Assembly (NCBI GenBank): GCA_035516155.1
Contig: DATJAP010000008.1
Location: forward strand, 123,541 to 187,540
Origin: JAJYKN01 sp035516155
GTDB taxonomy: Bacteria > Nitrospirota > UBA9217
Direction: 5' to 3'
DNA length: 64,000 nucleotides
Shown one piece after another: positions 37,105 to 45,678 of the stretch (positions are counted from its first letter, which is position 1; each line of letters starts with the position of its first letter). Under the pieces are notes generated by a model, which was given only the letters and a program-made list of their open reading frames with translations, searched no databases and was not told the DNA's origin. The position numbers were made by a program, and so were the translations under genes.

Positions 37105-37590
37105 ATGAGGACGCGAAGAAAGACATCCTACTTCGAACGGATCCCAAACGCGCCCGATCCGGTTGTCATAGAAATAAAACGACGCGTGCGTTTCAATGAG
37201 GCCGACCCTATGGCGATCGTCTGGCACGGACGGTACCCGCTCTATTTTGAAGAAGCTTCGGAAGAGCTGGGCAGACGATGCGGCTTGTCCTATCCGGAAT
37301 ATTTCGAGGCTGGTCTGCGGGCTCCAATCGTCGAACTGCATATTGATTACTTCAAACCGCTCTTCCTCGATGAGGAATTTATCATCAGGGCATCGCTGAT
37401 CTGGAATGAAGGCGCCCGGTTGAACACGGAATTCCACCTCTTCAAGCAGGATGGAAGCCTTGCGACGAGCGGCTACATGGTGCAGTTGTTCATCAGCCAT
37501 CAGTCGGGGGAGCCCTATATGGTTTCGCCGGAGCTGCTGGAGCGGTGCCGTAAAAGATGGAGAGCAGGGGAGTTTCATCATCGTTCATGA
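37105..37590 (+). CDS. 4-hydroxybenzoyl-CoA-thioesterase-like hotdog thioesterase
   Basis: 161 residues. The segment RFNEADPMAIVWHGRYPLYF matches the 4HBT active-site region, with the Asp nucleophile/base and the following His. It hydrolyses acyl-CoA or acyl-ACP thioesters; the equivalent in aryl polyene clusters is ApeK. It starts one base after the dehydratase stop and its stop overlaps the next ATG. Confidence 0.87.
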   Translation: MRTRRKTSYFERIPNAPDPVVIEIKRRVRFNEADPMAIVWHGRYPLYFEEASEELGRRCGLSYPEYFEAGLRAPIVELHIDYFKPLFLDEEFIIRASLIWNEGARLNTEFHLFKQDGSLATSGYMVQLFISHQSGEPYMVSPELLERCRKRWRAGEFHHRS

Positions 37591-38708
37591 GAGCCTTTGT
37601 TGTTGCATCGGATATGATAACGCCCTACGGCATGGGCATTGACGCCTGCTGGCAGGGCATCCTGTCGGGAAGAACGGCGATCTCGCCAGTTACGAGGTTC
37701 GGCACCAGCGCCTTCCAATCTAATGTGGCAGCCATGGTCAGCGGCCTTGACTACCACGGCCGCGAGTCCCTGGTGATGCAGATGTTTGATGCTCTGTTTG
37801 AGCAGAACAACGCCCTGATCCCGGAAGACGCGAAACTGGTCCTGGCTACGACGAAAGGCGAGATAGATTTTCTGGAAAAAAGCGTGCTTGAAGGCAGCGG
37901 CGATGCAGCGGAGAGCGTGATAAGCCGGCTGCTGAAAAAAGTTGCTATATTAGCGGGCGTTCGGGGGGCGGGCATGGTGGTGTCAGCGGCATGTACCTCC
38001 TCCGCCGCTGCCGCGGCGCGGGCCGCAGCTATGATCAGGAACGGCCATGCTGATTGTGTGCTGGTTGTGGCCTGCGACGGCGTAACGGAGTTTATTTTTT
38101 CAGGGTTTTCGTCGCTCATGGCTCTGGATAAAGCACCCGCGAAGCCCTTTGATAAAAACCGGGCGGGTTTGAGCATCGGGGAGGCGGCGGCATTCGCGCT
38201 CGTCATGAGCGAGGACCGGGCTCTTCAGGAAAACCGACGGGTTCAGGGAGAGATTGCGGGCTGGGGTTTGAGCGACGATGCGAACCACATGACCGGACCG
38301 TCCCGTGAAAGTAGGGGGCTCATCCTTGCCGTCACCAAGGCGCTCGCATCTGCAGGAATAAGCGCCGAAGACATCGGTTTCATTGCCGCGCACGGGACCG
38401 GGACCGTATACAATGACGCCATGGAAATGCGGGCATTTCACGAGGTATTCAGGAACGACACTGTCCCGCTCTACTCCCTCAAAGGGGGAATCGGTCACAC
38501 CATGGGGGCGGCCGGGCTCGTGGAAATGATCATGGCGTTGCGGTCGCTGAGAGAGGGCATCGTACTTCCGACGGTCAATATGAAAGAGCCTGATGCGAAT
38601 GCGCTGGGCTGGGTATCGGACAGTAAACGTCCCGTCGGGCGAGGCAGAAAGGCTCTCGTGACGAATGCAGGATTCAGCGGTGTTAACACGGCGCTGGTGC
38701 TGGCGTAA
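37587..38708 (+). CDS. Beta-ketoacyl-ACP synthase (KS2)
   Basis: 373 residues. The complete catalytic set is present: Cys136 in SAACTSSAAAAA, His269 in AHGTGTVYND and His304 in GIGHTMGAAG. It is somewhat shorter than FabF at the N-terminus. ATG 37587 overlaps the thioesterase stop (ATGA); the reading frame also allows ATG 37557. Together with the short KS-like protein after it, it resembles the ApeO/ApeC pairing in aryl polyene clusters, where an active KS works with a chain-length partner. Confidence 0.87.
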   Translation: MRAFVVASDMITPYGMGIDACWQGILSGRTAISPVTRFGTSAFQSNVAAMVSGLDYHGRESLVMQMFDALFEQNNALIPEDAKLVLATTKGEIDFLEKSVLEGSGDAAESVISRLLKKVAILAGVRGAGMVVSAACTSSAAAAARAAAMIRNGHADCVLVVACDGVTEFIFSGFSSLMALDKAPAKPFDKNRAGLSIGEAAAFALVMSEDRALQENRRVQGEIAGWGLSDDANHMTGPSRESRGLILAVTKALASAGISAEDIGFIAAHGTGTVYNDAMEMRAFHEVFRNDTVPLYSLKGGIGHTMGAAGLVEMIMALRSLREGIVLPTVNMKEPDANALGWVSDSKRPVGRGRKALVTNAGFSGVNTALVLA

Positions 38709-38912
38709 TGAACAGGGCACTGAAGGGCAGGAAAAGCGCATAAGACGAATGATGGCATGAACCTGCATCCCGGACAAGATTAAACCGGTGAACATGAACC
38801 GCAAGGTCGCGAAGGGATAGAGTTGTCCCCGAATTTAAATGGAGAGACATCCGTTGGTCCATGGCAACGAGCCGGTGATGCTTCTCCCACTGAGAAGAAC
38901 TCGCTATTTCAC

Positions 38913-39596
38913 ATGATTACTGTTTCAGGCATAGGATGGCTCACAAACGAGGGGTACGGGGGGGTACGGAGCCGCCAACGCATCAGGTACGAAAACGGAG
39001 AAGGGGTGAATTCCTTGCCCAAGCGGGGAATCTTCTCCCATTCCTTCAAAAACTTTGGGCGGCTCGATGCGATATCTCGGATGACTGCCTATGCGGTGGC
39101 GCTCGCTGTGCAGGATGCAGGCATCAAGTATGTACCGGGACTTAAGCAAGATATCGGCATCATCGGAACGAATACCGAGGGATCGCTCCAGGCGGACCTG
39201 GCCTATTTCAGGGATTATGTTGGGAGCGGACGAACGCTTTCGCGGGGAAATCTGTTTATTTACACTCTGCCGTCGAGCCCCGTCGGCGAGGCGGCGATCC
39301 ATTTCGGGTTTCTCGGGCCGTTACTGTACGCCCGGGGACTGGACAATTCTCTTGTCACGGTACTCGATATTGCCGAGGAAATGATCACTGCCAAAGAGAC
39401 GTCGATCATGCTGGCCGGAAAGGCGGAAGAGACGGAAGCTGTTTTCTTTGTTCTCGGATGCAGGCCCGGACAGGGTGAGGCAGGTTCAGTCGACCTGGAA
39501 GATCTCAGGAAGATCGTGAAAACAACGCCCGGTGTGGCATCGATGATACGGGAATTGTCGTTATTGACCGCAAGAAAGGCATCGTGTGAAGATTAA
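38913..39596 (+). CDS. Short KS-like protein without active-site cysteine (chain-length-factor-like)
   Basis: 227 residues, matching only the N-terminal part of the ketosynthase fold (start ITVSGIGWLTNEGYGGV; AISRMTAYAVALAVQDAG; PSSPVGEAAIHFGFLGPL). At the place where the catalytic Cys is expected the sequence is RGLDNSLVTVLD, with no Cys, and there is no HGTGT. The frame is intact, so this is not simply a broken KS. Similar short proteins in aryl polyene clusters (ApeC type) are called KS chain-length factors. It probably pairs with KS2. Start ATG 38913; the frame is open from 38823. Confidence 0.72.
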   Translation: MITVSGIGWLTNEGYGGVRSRQRIRYENGEGVNSLPKRGIFSHSFKNFGRLDAISRMTAYAVALAVQDAGIKYVPGLKQDIGIIGTNTEGSLQADLAYFRDYVGSGRTLSRGNLFIYTLPSSPVGEAAIHFGFLGPLLYARGLDNSLVTVLDIAEEMITAKETSIMLAGKAEETEAVFFVLGCRPGQGEAGSVDLEDLRKIVKTTPGVASMIRELSLLTARKASCED

Positions 39597-40857
39597 ACTC
39601 ATTTATCCCCAATGGCCGAAACTGGAACGACAGACTGAATTTCATCTTCCGCCCCATGGGCCGATTTGCTTCGCCGCAACGATACCTGACGACGTGGAGG
39701 TGTCCTTCTACGATGAGCATGTTCAGGATATCGATTTTGATTCGCCGGCTGACCTTGTGGCGATTTCCTGCATGCTTACCTGTCAGATTCCGCGCGGGTG
39801 GGAGATCGCGGATCAGTTCCGTTCCCGGGGCGTGCCCGTAATCTTCGGCGGCATCGGGACCATGCTCCATGCCGATGAAACAATGAAGCATGCCGACTCG
39901 GTATTTCTCGGCGAGACGGAAGGCCGCTTCAGCTTCATCCTGGAGGACCTGAAAAAGAACCAGCTGAAAAAAAAATACGACTATCAGTGGCATTTCCCCG
40001 ACATCTCACTTGTCGGCCCAGCTCGCAGAAACATTCTAAACCGCCCGCTCTACAATTACCGCGGAGTGCAGATGGTGGACCTCATCCATGCGTCGCGCGG
40101 CTGCAGGTTCAATTGCTTCCCCTGTTGTACGCCGTTTCTTGGGGGACGCGAGTTCCGTCCCCGTCCCATTGACGACGTGATCAGCGAGATCGCGACCATA
40201 GACAATAACCGCCTGTTCTTTGTTGATAATTCGATGGCACAGAATGACCAGTGGGAAAAGGACTTGTTCCGGGCATTAATTCCACTTAAAAAGAAGTGGG
40301 TCTGTCATCCCATAAAGGACAATGATGAGATTCTGGATCTTGCCGCCGAAGCCGGATGCTGGTACGTCTATCAGGCCATTTTCGACACCTCGGACTATAT
40401 CAGAAAACGGGTCAAAAGGCTGCAGGAACGTGGCATCGGCGTTGAGGGGACGATCATCCTCGGCACCGACGAACAGGATGAGGACTATGTAAAGCGGCTC
40501 GTCGACTTCCTTCTCGAGATCAAGCTGGATCTTGCTGAGTTCACAATTCTTACACCCTTTCCCCATACACCGATCCGGGAAACGTTGCAGAAAGAGGGGA
40601 GAATCCTTTCCAATGACTGGCGGCACTACACGGGCGGTGAAGTGGTATATCAGCCCGCGAAAATGACGCCGGAGAAGCTGCAGGACCTCTACTACTATGC
40701 CTGGGACAGGTTTTACAGCGACAGCAGCCAGAACCTCAAGATGGCCAAACTTTTCCTGAAGGTCATTGAAAAGGAAAAAGCGGACGGAACGTACCAGGGT
40801 GGTCGTCTCCGGCGCAGAAAATGGCAGAAGGATGAGGCTGTGGGGAAAGTACGATGA
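39586..40857 (+). CDS. B12-binding-type radical SAM protein (lipid biosynthesis group), copy 1
   Basis: 423 residues from GTG 39586. The N-terminal 150 residues have the alternating strand-helix pattern of a cobalamin-binding fold (VPVIFGGIGTMLHADETM). The radical SAM cysteines are Cys173, Cys177 and Cys180 in RGCRFNCFPC. The C-terminal half completes the barrel (EGTIILGTDEQDEDYVKRL). Enzymes of this class methylate or join unactivated carbons; members occur in hopanoid methylation and in proposed ladderane clusters. A direct action on the acyl chain is an inference from context. It overlaps the genes on both sides. Confidence 0.8.
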   Translation: MKIKLIYPQWPKLERQTEFHLPPHGPICFAATIPDDVEVSFYDEHVQDIDFDSPADLVAISCMLTCQIPRGWEIADQFRSRGVPVIFGGIGTMLHADETMKHADSVFLGETEGRFSFILEDLKKNQLKKKYDYQWHFPDISLVGPARRNILNRPLYNYRGVQMVDLIHASRGCRFNCFPCCTPFLGGREFRPRPIDDVISEIATIDNNRLFFVDNSMAQNDQWEKDLFRALIPLKKKWVCHPIKDNDEILDLAAEAGCWYVYQAIFDTSDYIRKRVKRLQERGIGVEGTIILGTDEQDEDYVKRLVDFLLEIKLDLAEFTILTPFPHTPIRETLQKEGRILSNDWRHYTGGEVVYQPAKMTPEKLQDLYYYAWDRFYSDSSQNLKMAKLFLKVIEKEKADGTYQGGRLRRRKWQKDEAVGKVR

Positions 40858-42239
40858 AAATCCTTCTTATCTCGGCCAACGTGACGTTGTCGCCGTACCC
40901 GATCTATCCGATTGGCGTAAGCATGATTGCCGGCGCACTCACGAAAGCCGGCCACGAAGTTCTACAGGTAGATTTTCTTCACCAGAACACATCGCTTGAA
41001 GCGATTGCGGAAGAGGCGAGGAAGTTCAACCCCGGCCTTGTCGGCATTTCGGTGCGGAACATCGACAACGTCAACCTGATGAACGAGCAGTACTATATCC
41101 AGAACGTCAAAAACATCGTGAGCAGGATCCGGGAAGTTACGGCTGTGAAGGTGCTCCTGGGAGGGGCGGGCTTCTCGCTAATCCCGGACCTGATCCTGCA
41201 GGAGACCGGTGCGGATTACGGCATTATCGGGGAAGGCGAAGTCCTTGCCGTCGAATTCGCTAACAATGCGGCAAAAGGGATCTATCCCGCGGAGCGGCTT
41301 ATCTCATCGGCGCCGCGGTTGTCCGGGGCCGAGATCAACTCGGCGCTTTATGACGAGCGGCTGCTCGAATTTTACCTTCACAGCGGGAACATTGCCTCAA
41401 TCCAGACGAAGCGGGGATGCACCTATAAATGCGTGTACTGCACCTATCCCGTGCTCGAAGGATCCCAGCTCCGCAGAAGGGAGCCCCGTGCGGTTGCCGA
41501 CGACATTGAGCTGCTGAGGGACAAGTTCAAGACCAAGTATGTCTTTTTCGTCGATTCGGTGTTTAATGACGATGAGGGCGCCTATCTTGAGGTTATTGAT
41601 GAAATGGAGAGACGCAGCATTTCCATTCCTTGGACAGCATTTTTCAAGCCGCGAGGCCTAAGCGACGAAATCGTGCAACGCATGAAGAAAACCGGCTTCG
41701 TTGCGGCCGAGGTTGGCGCCGATGCGGCCTGCGATATCACGCTCCGAAGAATGGGCAAGAACTTCACCTTCAGCGATATCGTGAAATGCAACGACCTTTT
41801 TATGCGAAACGGAATCGCTACGTCGCATTTTTTCATGTTCGGCGGTCCGGGTGAGACACCTGATACAGTTCGCGAGGGCATCAAGAATATTTTGAGCCTT
41901 CAGAAGTGCGTTGCATTCATCTTTATGGGCATTCGGATCCTGCCTGACACGGCGCTCGCACGGCTCGCAATCAGGGAAAAGATCATCGCGCCCGATGATG
42001 GATTGCTGCATCCGGTTTATTATTTATCACCAGCGGTGGACCGGAAATGGCTCGAAGAGACATTGACCAGGGCATTTGAGGGCGTACGTCACTGCGTGTT
42101 CCCGCCTGATGCCATGGACAACAGCCTCCAGGTGCTGCACAAGCTTGGTTACACCGGTCCCATGTGGGATCTTCTGCTGCCAGGGGAAAAATCCCGGAAG
42201 AGGACGAGGCATGGCGAAAAACACTCCGGCGCAAGGTAA
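40854..42239 (+). CDS. B12-binding-type radical SAM protein (lipid biosynthesis group), copy 2
   Basis: 461 residues. The N-terminal B12-type domain (KILLISANVTLSPYPIYPIG; VLLGGAGFSLIPDLI) is followed by the cluster cysteines Cys189, Cys193 and Cys196 in RGCTYKCVYC and the barrel (FFMFGGPGETPDTVREG). It is clearly different from copy 1 outside the motifs, so the two are old paralogues or unrelated subfamilies rather than a recent duplication. Adjacent genes overlapping by 4 bp suggest they are made together and may act in sequence. Confidence 0.82.
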   Translation: MKILLISANVTLSPYPIYPIGVSMIAGALTKAGHEVLQVDFLHQNTSLEAIAEEARKFNPGLVGISVRNIDNVNLMNEQYYIQNVKNIVSRIREVTAVKVLLGGAGFSLIPDLILQETGADYGIIGEGEVLAVEFANNAAKGIYPAERLISSAPRLSGAEINSALYDERLLEFYLHSGNIASIQTKRGCTYKCVYCTYPVLEGSQLRRREPRAVADDIELLRDKFKTKYVFFVDSVFNDDEGAYLEVIDEMERRSISIPWTAFFKPRGLSDEIVQRMKKTGFVAAEVGADAACDITLRRMGKNFTFSDIVKCNDLFMRNGIATSHFFMFGGPGETPDTVREGIKNILSLQKCVAFIFMGIRILPDTALARLAIREKIIAPDDGLLHPVYYLSPAVDRKWLEETLTRAFEGVRHCVFPPDAMDNSLQVLHKLGYTGPMWDLLLPGEKSRKRTRHGEKHSGAR

Positions 42240-43410
42240 TCATATGTGGATCGCTGTCCCGGTCCACAACAACAAGGCAACGGTGAAGGCGGTTGTCGAT
42301 GCATGCCGTGCGATCCTCGGCAATGTAGTGGTCGTTGATGACGGCAGCACCGATGCTGATGTGGCGACGCTCCTTTCCGGTTCAGACGTGGTCGTGCTGA
42401 AACACGCAAAAAATATGGGGAAGGGGCAGGCTATTTTAACGGCTGCCCTGTACATTGAGTCCCACGGCGGTACGCACATGGTCACCATCGACGCCGATGG
42501 ACAGCATTATCCCCGCGACATGGAAAAACTTATCACGCAAATCCGTGAAGACGAACCAAGCATTATCATCGGCTCCCGCAATTTCAACTCCGAGAATGTA
42601 ACCGCATCGAGCCGCTTCGGTAGGTCCTTTGCGAACTTCTGGCTTCGGGTCGAAACCGGTCAGGTGGTGGACGACTGCCAGAGTGGGTTTCGGATCTACC
42701 CCGTCGCTTTTCTTAATAAACTGAGGTTTAAAGGTGTACGCTACGATTTCGAAGCCGAGGTGCTGGCCAAGGCGGCATGGGCGGGGCTGAAGCTTAAAAC
42801 GATCCCCGTCGAGGTGATGTATCCAAGGCCGGAGGAGCGTGTTACGAGCTTCAAACCCATTCTTGACAACCTTCGGCTCACCGCTATTCACTCCATGCTC
42901 GTCGGACGGCGCCTGCTGCCGCTGCCGCACAAGAAACTGGTGAAATCGGAGCCAACGTTCGATGTGAGGCTCCTGCGCCATCCGGGAAAAGTCCTGCGCA
43001 TGCTTCTCCAGGAGCACGCAACACCTGAAGGTCTGGCGATGTCAGCTGCTGTCGGCATGTTTCTTGCCGTCCTGCCGCTGCTGTTCGTGCACTCGCTGGT
43101 GATCCTTTATGTCTCGATGCGGCTTAACCTGAACAAGGTCGTGACCCTCAATATCCAGCATCTCGCCATGCCGCCCTTTATTCCCGCGCTCTGCATCGAA
43201 GTCGGCTATTATCTCAGGCACGGCACGTGGCTGACCGATTTGAGTTTCCGGACCGTGTTTGAGCAGTTCTCATCTCGTTTGTATGAATGGTTTCTTGGGT
43301 CGTTGATCATTGCTCCTCTTGCAGCCCTGATTATCGGCTGCATGATGTTCATCACGGCAACCCTGATAAAACGGGTACGGTACCGCAATGTCTCAAAAGA
43401 ACAGTGTTGA
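42211..43410 (+). CDS. Family 2 glycosyltransferase with C-terminal DUF2062 membrane domain
   Basis: About 399 residues. Residues 10-230 form the GT-A catalytic domain: VVVDDGSTD and the metal-binding TIDADGQHYPRD. The C-terminal 130 residues contain DUF2062-type hydrophobic segments (AVGMFLAVLPLLFVHSLVIL and LIIAPLAALIIGCMMF) that anchor it in the inner membrane. It probably adds a sugar to a lipid intermediate. In aryl polyene clusters a glycosyltransferase and an LPLAT are fused or adjacent; here the LPLAT follows with a 23-bp overlap. ATG 42211 (AGGACGAGG upstream) overlaps the radical SAM gene; ATG 42244 is an alternative. Confidence 0.83.
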   Translation: MAKNTPAQGNHMWIAVPVHNNKATVKAVVDACRAILGNVVVVDDGSTDADVATLLSGSDVVVLKHAKNMGKGQAILTAALYIESHGGTHMVTIDADGQHYPRDMEKLITQIREDEPSIIIGSRNFNSENVTASSRFGRSFANFWLRVETGQVVDDCQSGFRIYPVAFLNKLRFKGVRYDFEAEVLAKAAWAGLKLKTIPVEVMYPRPEERVTSFKPILDNLRLTAIHSMLVGRRLLPLPHKKLVKSEPTFDVRLLRHPGKVLRMLLQEHATPEGLAMSAAVGMFLAVLPLLFVHSLVILYVSMRLNLNKVVTLNIQHLAMPPFIPALCIEVGYYLRHGTWLTDLSFRTVFEQFSSRLYEWFLGSLIIAPLAALIIGCMMFITATLIKRVRYRNVSKEQC

Positions 43411-44290
43411 GCGCAAGCGCGGCAACCGCCTGGGATTCTGGTTATTCCAGGCAGCTGTCATAATTTTCGGCCTGCGGGGCGCCTATGGTCTGCTTTACTT
43501 TGTGGGGTTCCATTACCTGATCTTTGACCGGACGGCCGTGGCTGCGAGCATGGCATACGTGCGCAGACGTTTTCCGGAGCACTCCCCGCTCCGTCGCAGG
43601 TTCGACGCGTATTTACTGTTTGTAAACCAGGGAAAAAGCCTGATCGATCGGTATTATGCGGCATCGGGACGCGGAGATATCGCTATCGAAATCCGCGGGT
43701 ACGACAACGTTTTAAACCTTCTCGGCGCGGGGAACCGGGGTTTTATCCTGCTGACAGCCCATGTGGGGAACTGGCAGGTGGCCATGACGGCACTGCGGAA
43801 ATTCGGGCGGACCGTCCACCTCATGATGCGCCGTGAGGATAATGCAGCGGTAAAAGAGGCTTTGAACATTGACAGCGAAGGGGAAATGGTTAAAATATTG
43901 TACACCGATGATTCCCTGGGCGGAGTAGTCGAGGCCATGAAGGCCATCGACCGTGGTGACCTTGTTTCGATCATGGGTGACCGCACCTATGAATATAGCG
44001 CCATGGAGGCTTCGTTTCTCGGAGAAAAGGTGAGGTTTCCCTACGGCGCGTTCAGTCTCGCCTCAGCGGCACAGTGCCCGGTTGTAGTCCTGCTCTCGGC
44101 CAAAGCTGGTCTGAAAAAGTATATCACCGACGTTTCCCATGTAATTCAGCCTCCGGCGGGAGCGCGCAGGAATAAAGAAACGGCTATAAAAGCTGCTGTT
44201 CAGGAATTTGCAGGCATTCTCGAAGAGTATGTTCGGGAATATCCTTACCAGTGGTTTGTGTTTCGCGACGTTTGGGCGTCAAATGTGTAA
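43388..44290 (+). CDS. LpxL/HtrB-type acyltransferase with altered HX4 motif
   Basis: 300 residues, with one N-terminal membrane segment (about 17-42). The family motif appears as TAHVGNWQVAM: the His of the HX4(D/E) dyad is there but the acidic residue is Gln. Downstream, SIMGDRTYEY and VRFPYGAFSLA match the family. LpxL-type enzymes move an acyl chain from ACP to a lipid. The Gln may weaken activity or mark a subfamily with different chemistry. It overlaps the glycosyltransferase, suggesting a joint step on the same lipid. Confidence 0.78.
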   Translation: MSQKNSVERKRGNRLGFWLFQAAVIIFGLRGAYGLLYFVGFHYLIFDRTAVAASMAYVRRRFPEHSPLRRRFDAYLLFVNQGKSLIDRYYAASGRGDIAIEIRGYDNVLNLLGAGNRGFILLTAHVGNWQVAMTALRKFGRTVHLMMRREDNAAVKEALNIDSEGEMVKILYTDDSLGGVVEAMKAIDRGDLVSIMGDRTYEYSAMEASFLGEKVRFPYGAFSLASAAQCPVVVLLSAKAGLKKYITDVSHVIQPPAGARRNKETAIKAAVQEFAGILEEYVREYPYQWFVFRDVWASNV

Positions 44291-44370
44291 TCGTTGAGCT
44301 GAATTGTTCGAGCCGTTCAAACAGTTTAAGCAGATTAAGCTGGTGTATCAGTGCAAAAAGGAGCGTATCA

Positions 44371-44655
44371 ATGGACACTAAAGAACTAGAACTTCAGAAG
44401 ATCCGAAAGGACCTCAAGGAAATGATGGTACGCGATCTGTCCCTAGAGGATGTGAAGCCCGAGGATATTAAAGACGATGAAGTCCTTTTTGGCGATGGAC
44501 TGGGGCTCGACTCGCTTGATGCTGTTGAGATCGTCGTACTCCTGCAGCGCAATTTCGGTCTTGAAGTGAAGAACATGGACCAGGGCAAGGAGATTTTCTA
44601 CTCCATTAATACTCTTGCCAATTATGTTTATGAAAACAAAAAAAAGGGTGTATAA
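44371..44655 (+). CDS. Acyl carrier protein (ACP2)
   Basis: 94 residues. The pantetheine site is GLGLDSLDAVEI. The start is ATG 44371, after AAAGGAG at 44356-44362; the longer frame from 44251 overlaps the acyltransferase and is not likely. It separates the export/glycosylation block from the deacetylase and second ketosynthase block. Confidence 0.9.
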   Translation: MDTKELELQKIRKDLKEMMVRDLSLEDVKPEDIKDDEVLFGDGLGLDSLDAVEIVVLLQRNFGLEVKNMDQGKEIFYSINTLANYVYENKKKGV

Positions 44656-44670
44656 CCTTCGCGGGAACGT

Positions 44671-45609
44671 ATGAGACGCCTGTTCATAGTTACGATTGCG
44701 CTGCTCGTGGTTGCGGCGTGCGGCGCTGTTGCCCGCAATCCCGTCCCAACAGGCGCATCGACCCCGCTTTTCAGCTACGTATTTGACGACGGGAATGACA
44801 CCGATTTTCTCGTGGCCAAAGATATCTTCTCTGAACAGTCCGCCGTTGCATCTGCGGCAATAACGACGGACTGGATCGGGACGCCGGGCCATCTGACCGC
44901 CGCGCAGATTATCGGATTGCGTGATGCCGGGTGGGAAATCATGAGCCACACCGTTTCCCATCCCAATCTCCAGTCCCTGACGGCGGCTCAGATCGAAAGC
45001 GAATTTTCCCGTTCAAAAGAGGCGTTGGAAAAATTAGGAGTGACAGTCCACAACGTCGTCTACCCCTATAACAAAAACAACGAACTGGTTAGGCAAATCG
45101 CGGCAAAATACTATCGCTCGGGCAGGGGCGGGGCTTATGCCGTCAATACTGCGATGACAGATCCCTATTATTTGAAATCGTTTCCTTACAAGCACGATCT
45201 GGCCGGAATGGAAGGGCATATCGACAAGGCTTATACTGAAAGATCGTGGATTATCGTTTATCAGCACGAAACGGACATCAAAGTTGATATAGCTGGAAAA
45301 CAAGGAACATTCATGGCCGGAGAAAAATTGATCTTCAGCCCCTCAGGTGCCGAGGGCAGGTATGAAGCGCCGGCATGGTTCCAGTACTTCGGGTCGCTCT
45401 ATTTCGTTCCCCTCTCGGGGACACCGCGGGAGGGTGACAGGATTATCGGACAGACGAGCAAGGCCACGGCACGCCTCGATCATATTATCTACGACGACCG
45501 TGCCGCAATCAGCGACATGATCCGTTACGTGAAAACAAAGTATCCGGACATGAGCATTGTGACCATTGATGAGGGGCTGGATATCCTAGGAATGAAGAAA
45601 AAAGATTAA
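44671..45609 (+). CDS. Lipoprotein with polysaccharide-deacetylase (NodB-like) domain
   Basis: 312 residues. A lipoprotein signal ends in LLVVAACG (lipobox Cys17). The NodB-like domain has FDDG near residue 39, with the Asp pair for metal and base, and SHTVSHPN (HX3H metal ligands) near residue 93. These enzymes remove N-acetyl groups from sugars; relatives also cleave other amide bonds. In a lipid cluster it may edit the head-group sugar added by the glycosyltransferase. About 90 residues after the core appear to form a beta-rich insertion (AGKQGTFMAGEKLIFSPSG). Confidence 0.75.
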   Translation: MRRLFIVTIALLVVAACGAVARNPVPTGASTPLFSYVFDDGNDTDFLVAKDIFSEQSAVASAAITTDWIGTPGHLTAAQIIGLRDAGWEIMSHTVSHPNLQSLTAAQIESEFSRSKEALEKLGVTVHNVVYPYNKNNELVRQIAAKYYRSGRGGAYAVNTAMTDPYYLKSFPYKHDLAGMEGHIDKAYTERSWIIVYQHETDIKVDIAGKQGTFMAGEKLIFSPSGAEGRYEAPAWFQYFGSLYFVPLSGTPREGDRIIGQTSKATARLDHIIYDDRAAISDMIRYVKTKYPDMSIVTIDEGLDILGMKKKD

Positions 45610-45678
45610 AAGCTGAATGGGCATCAGCAATGGAATCTTAACTATCAGTGCCAGCGCTGCCCGTGGTTGGAACATAGT

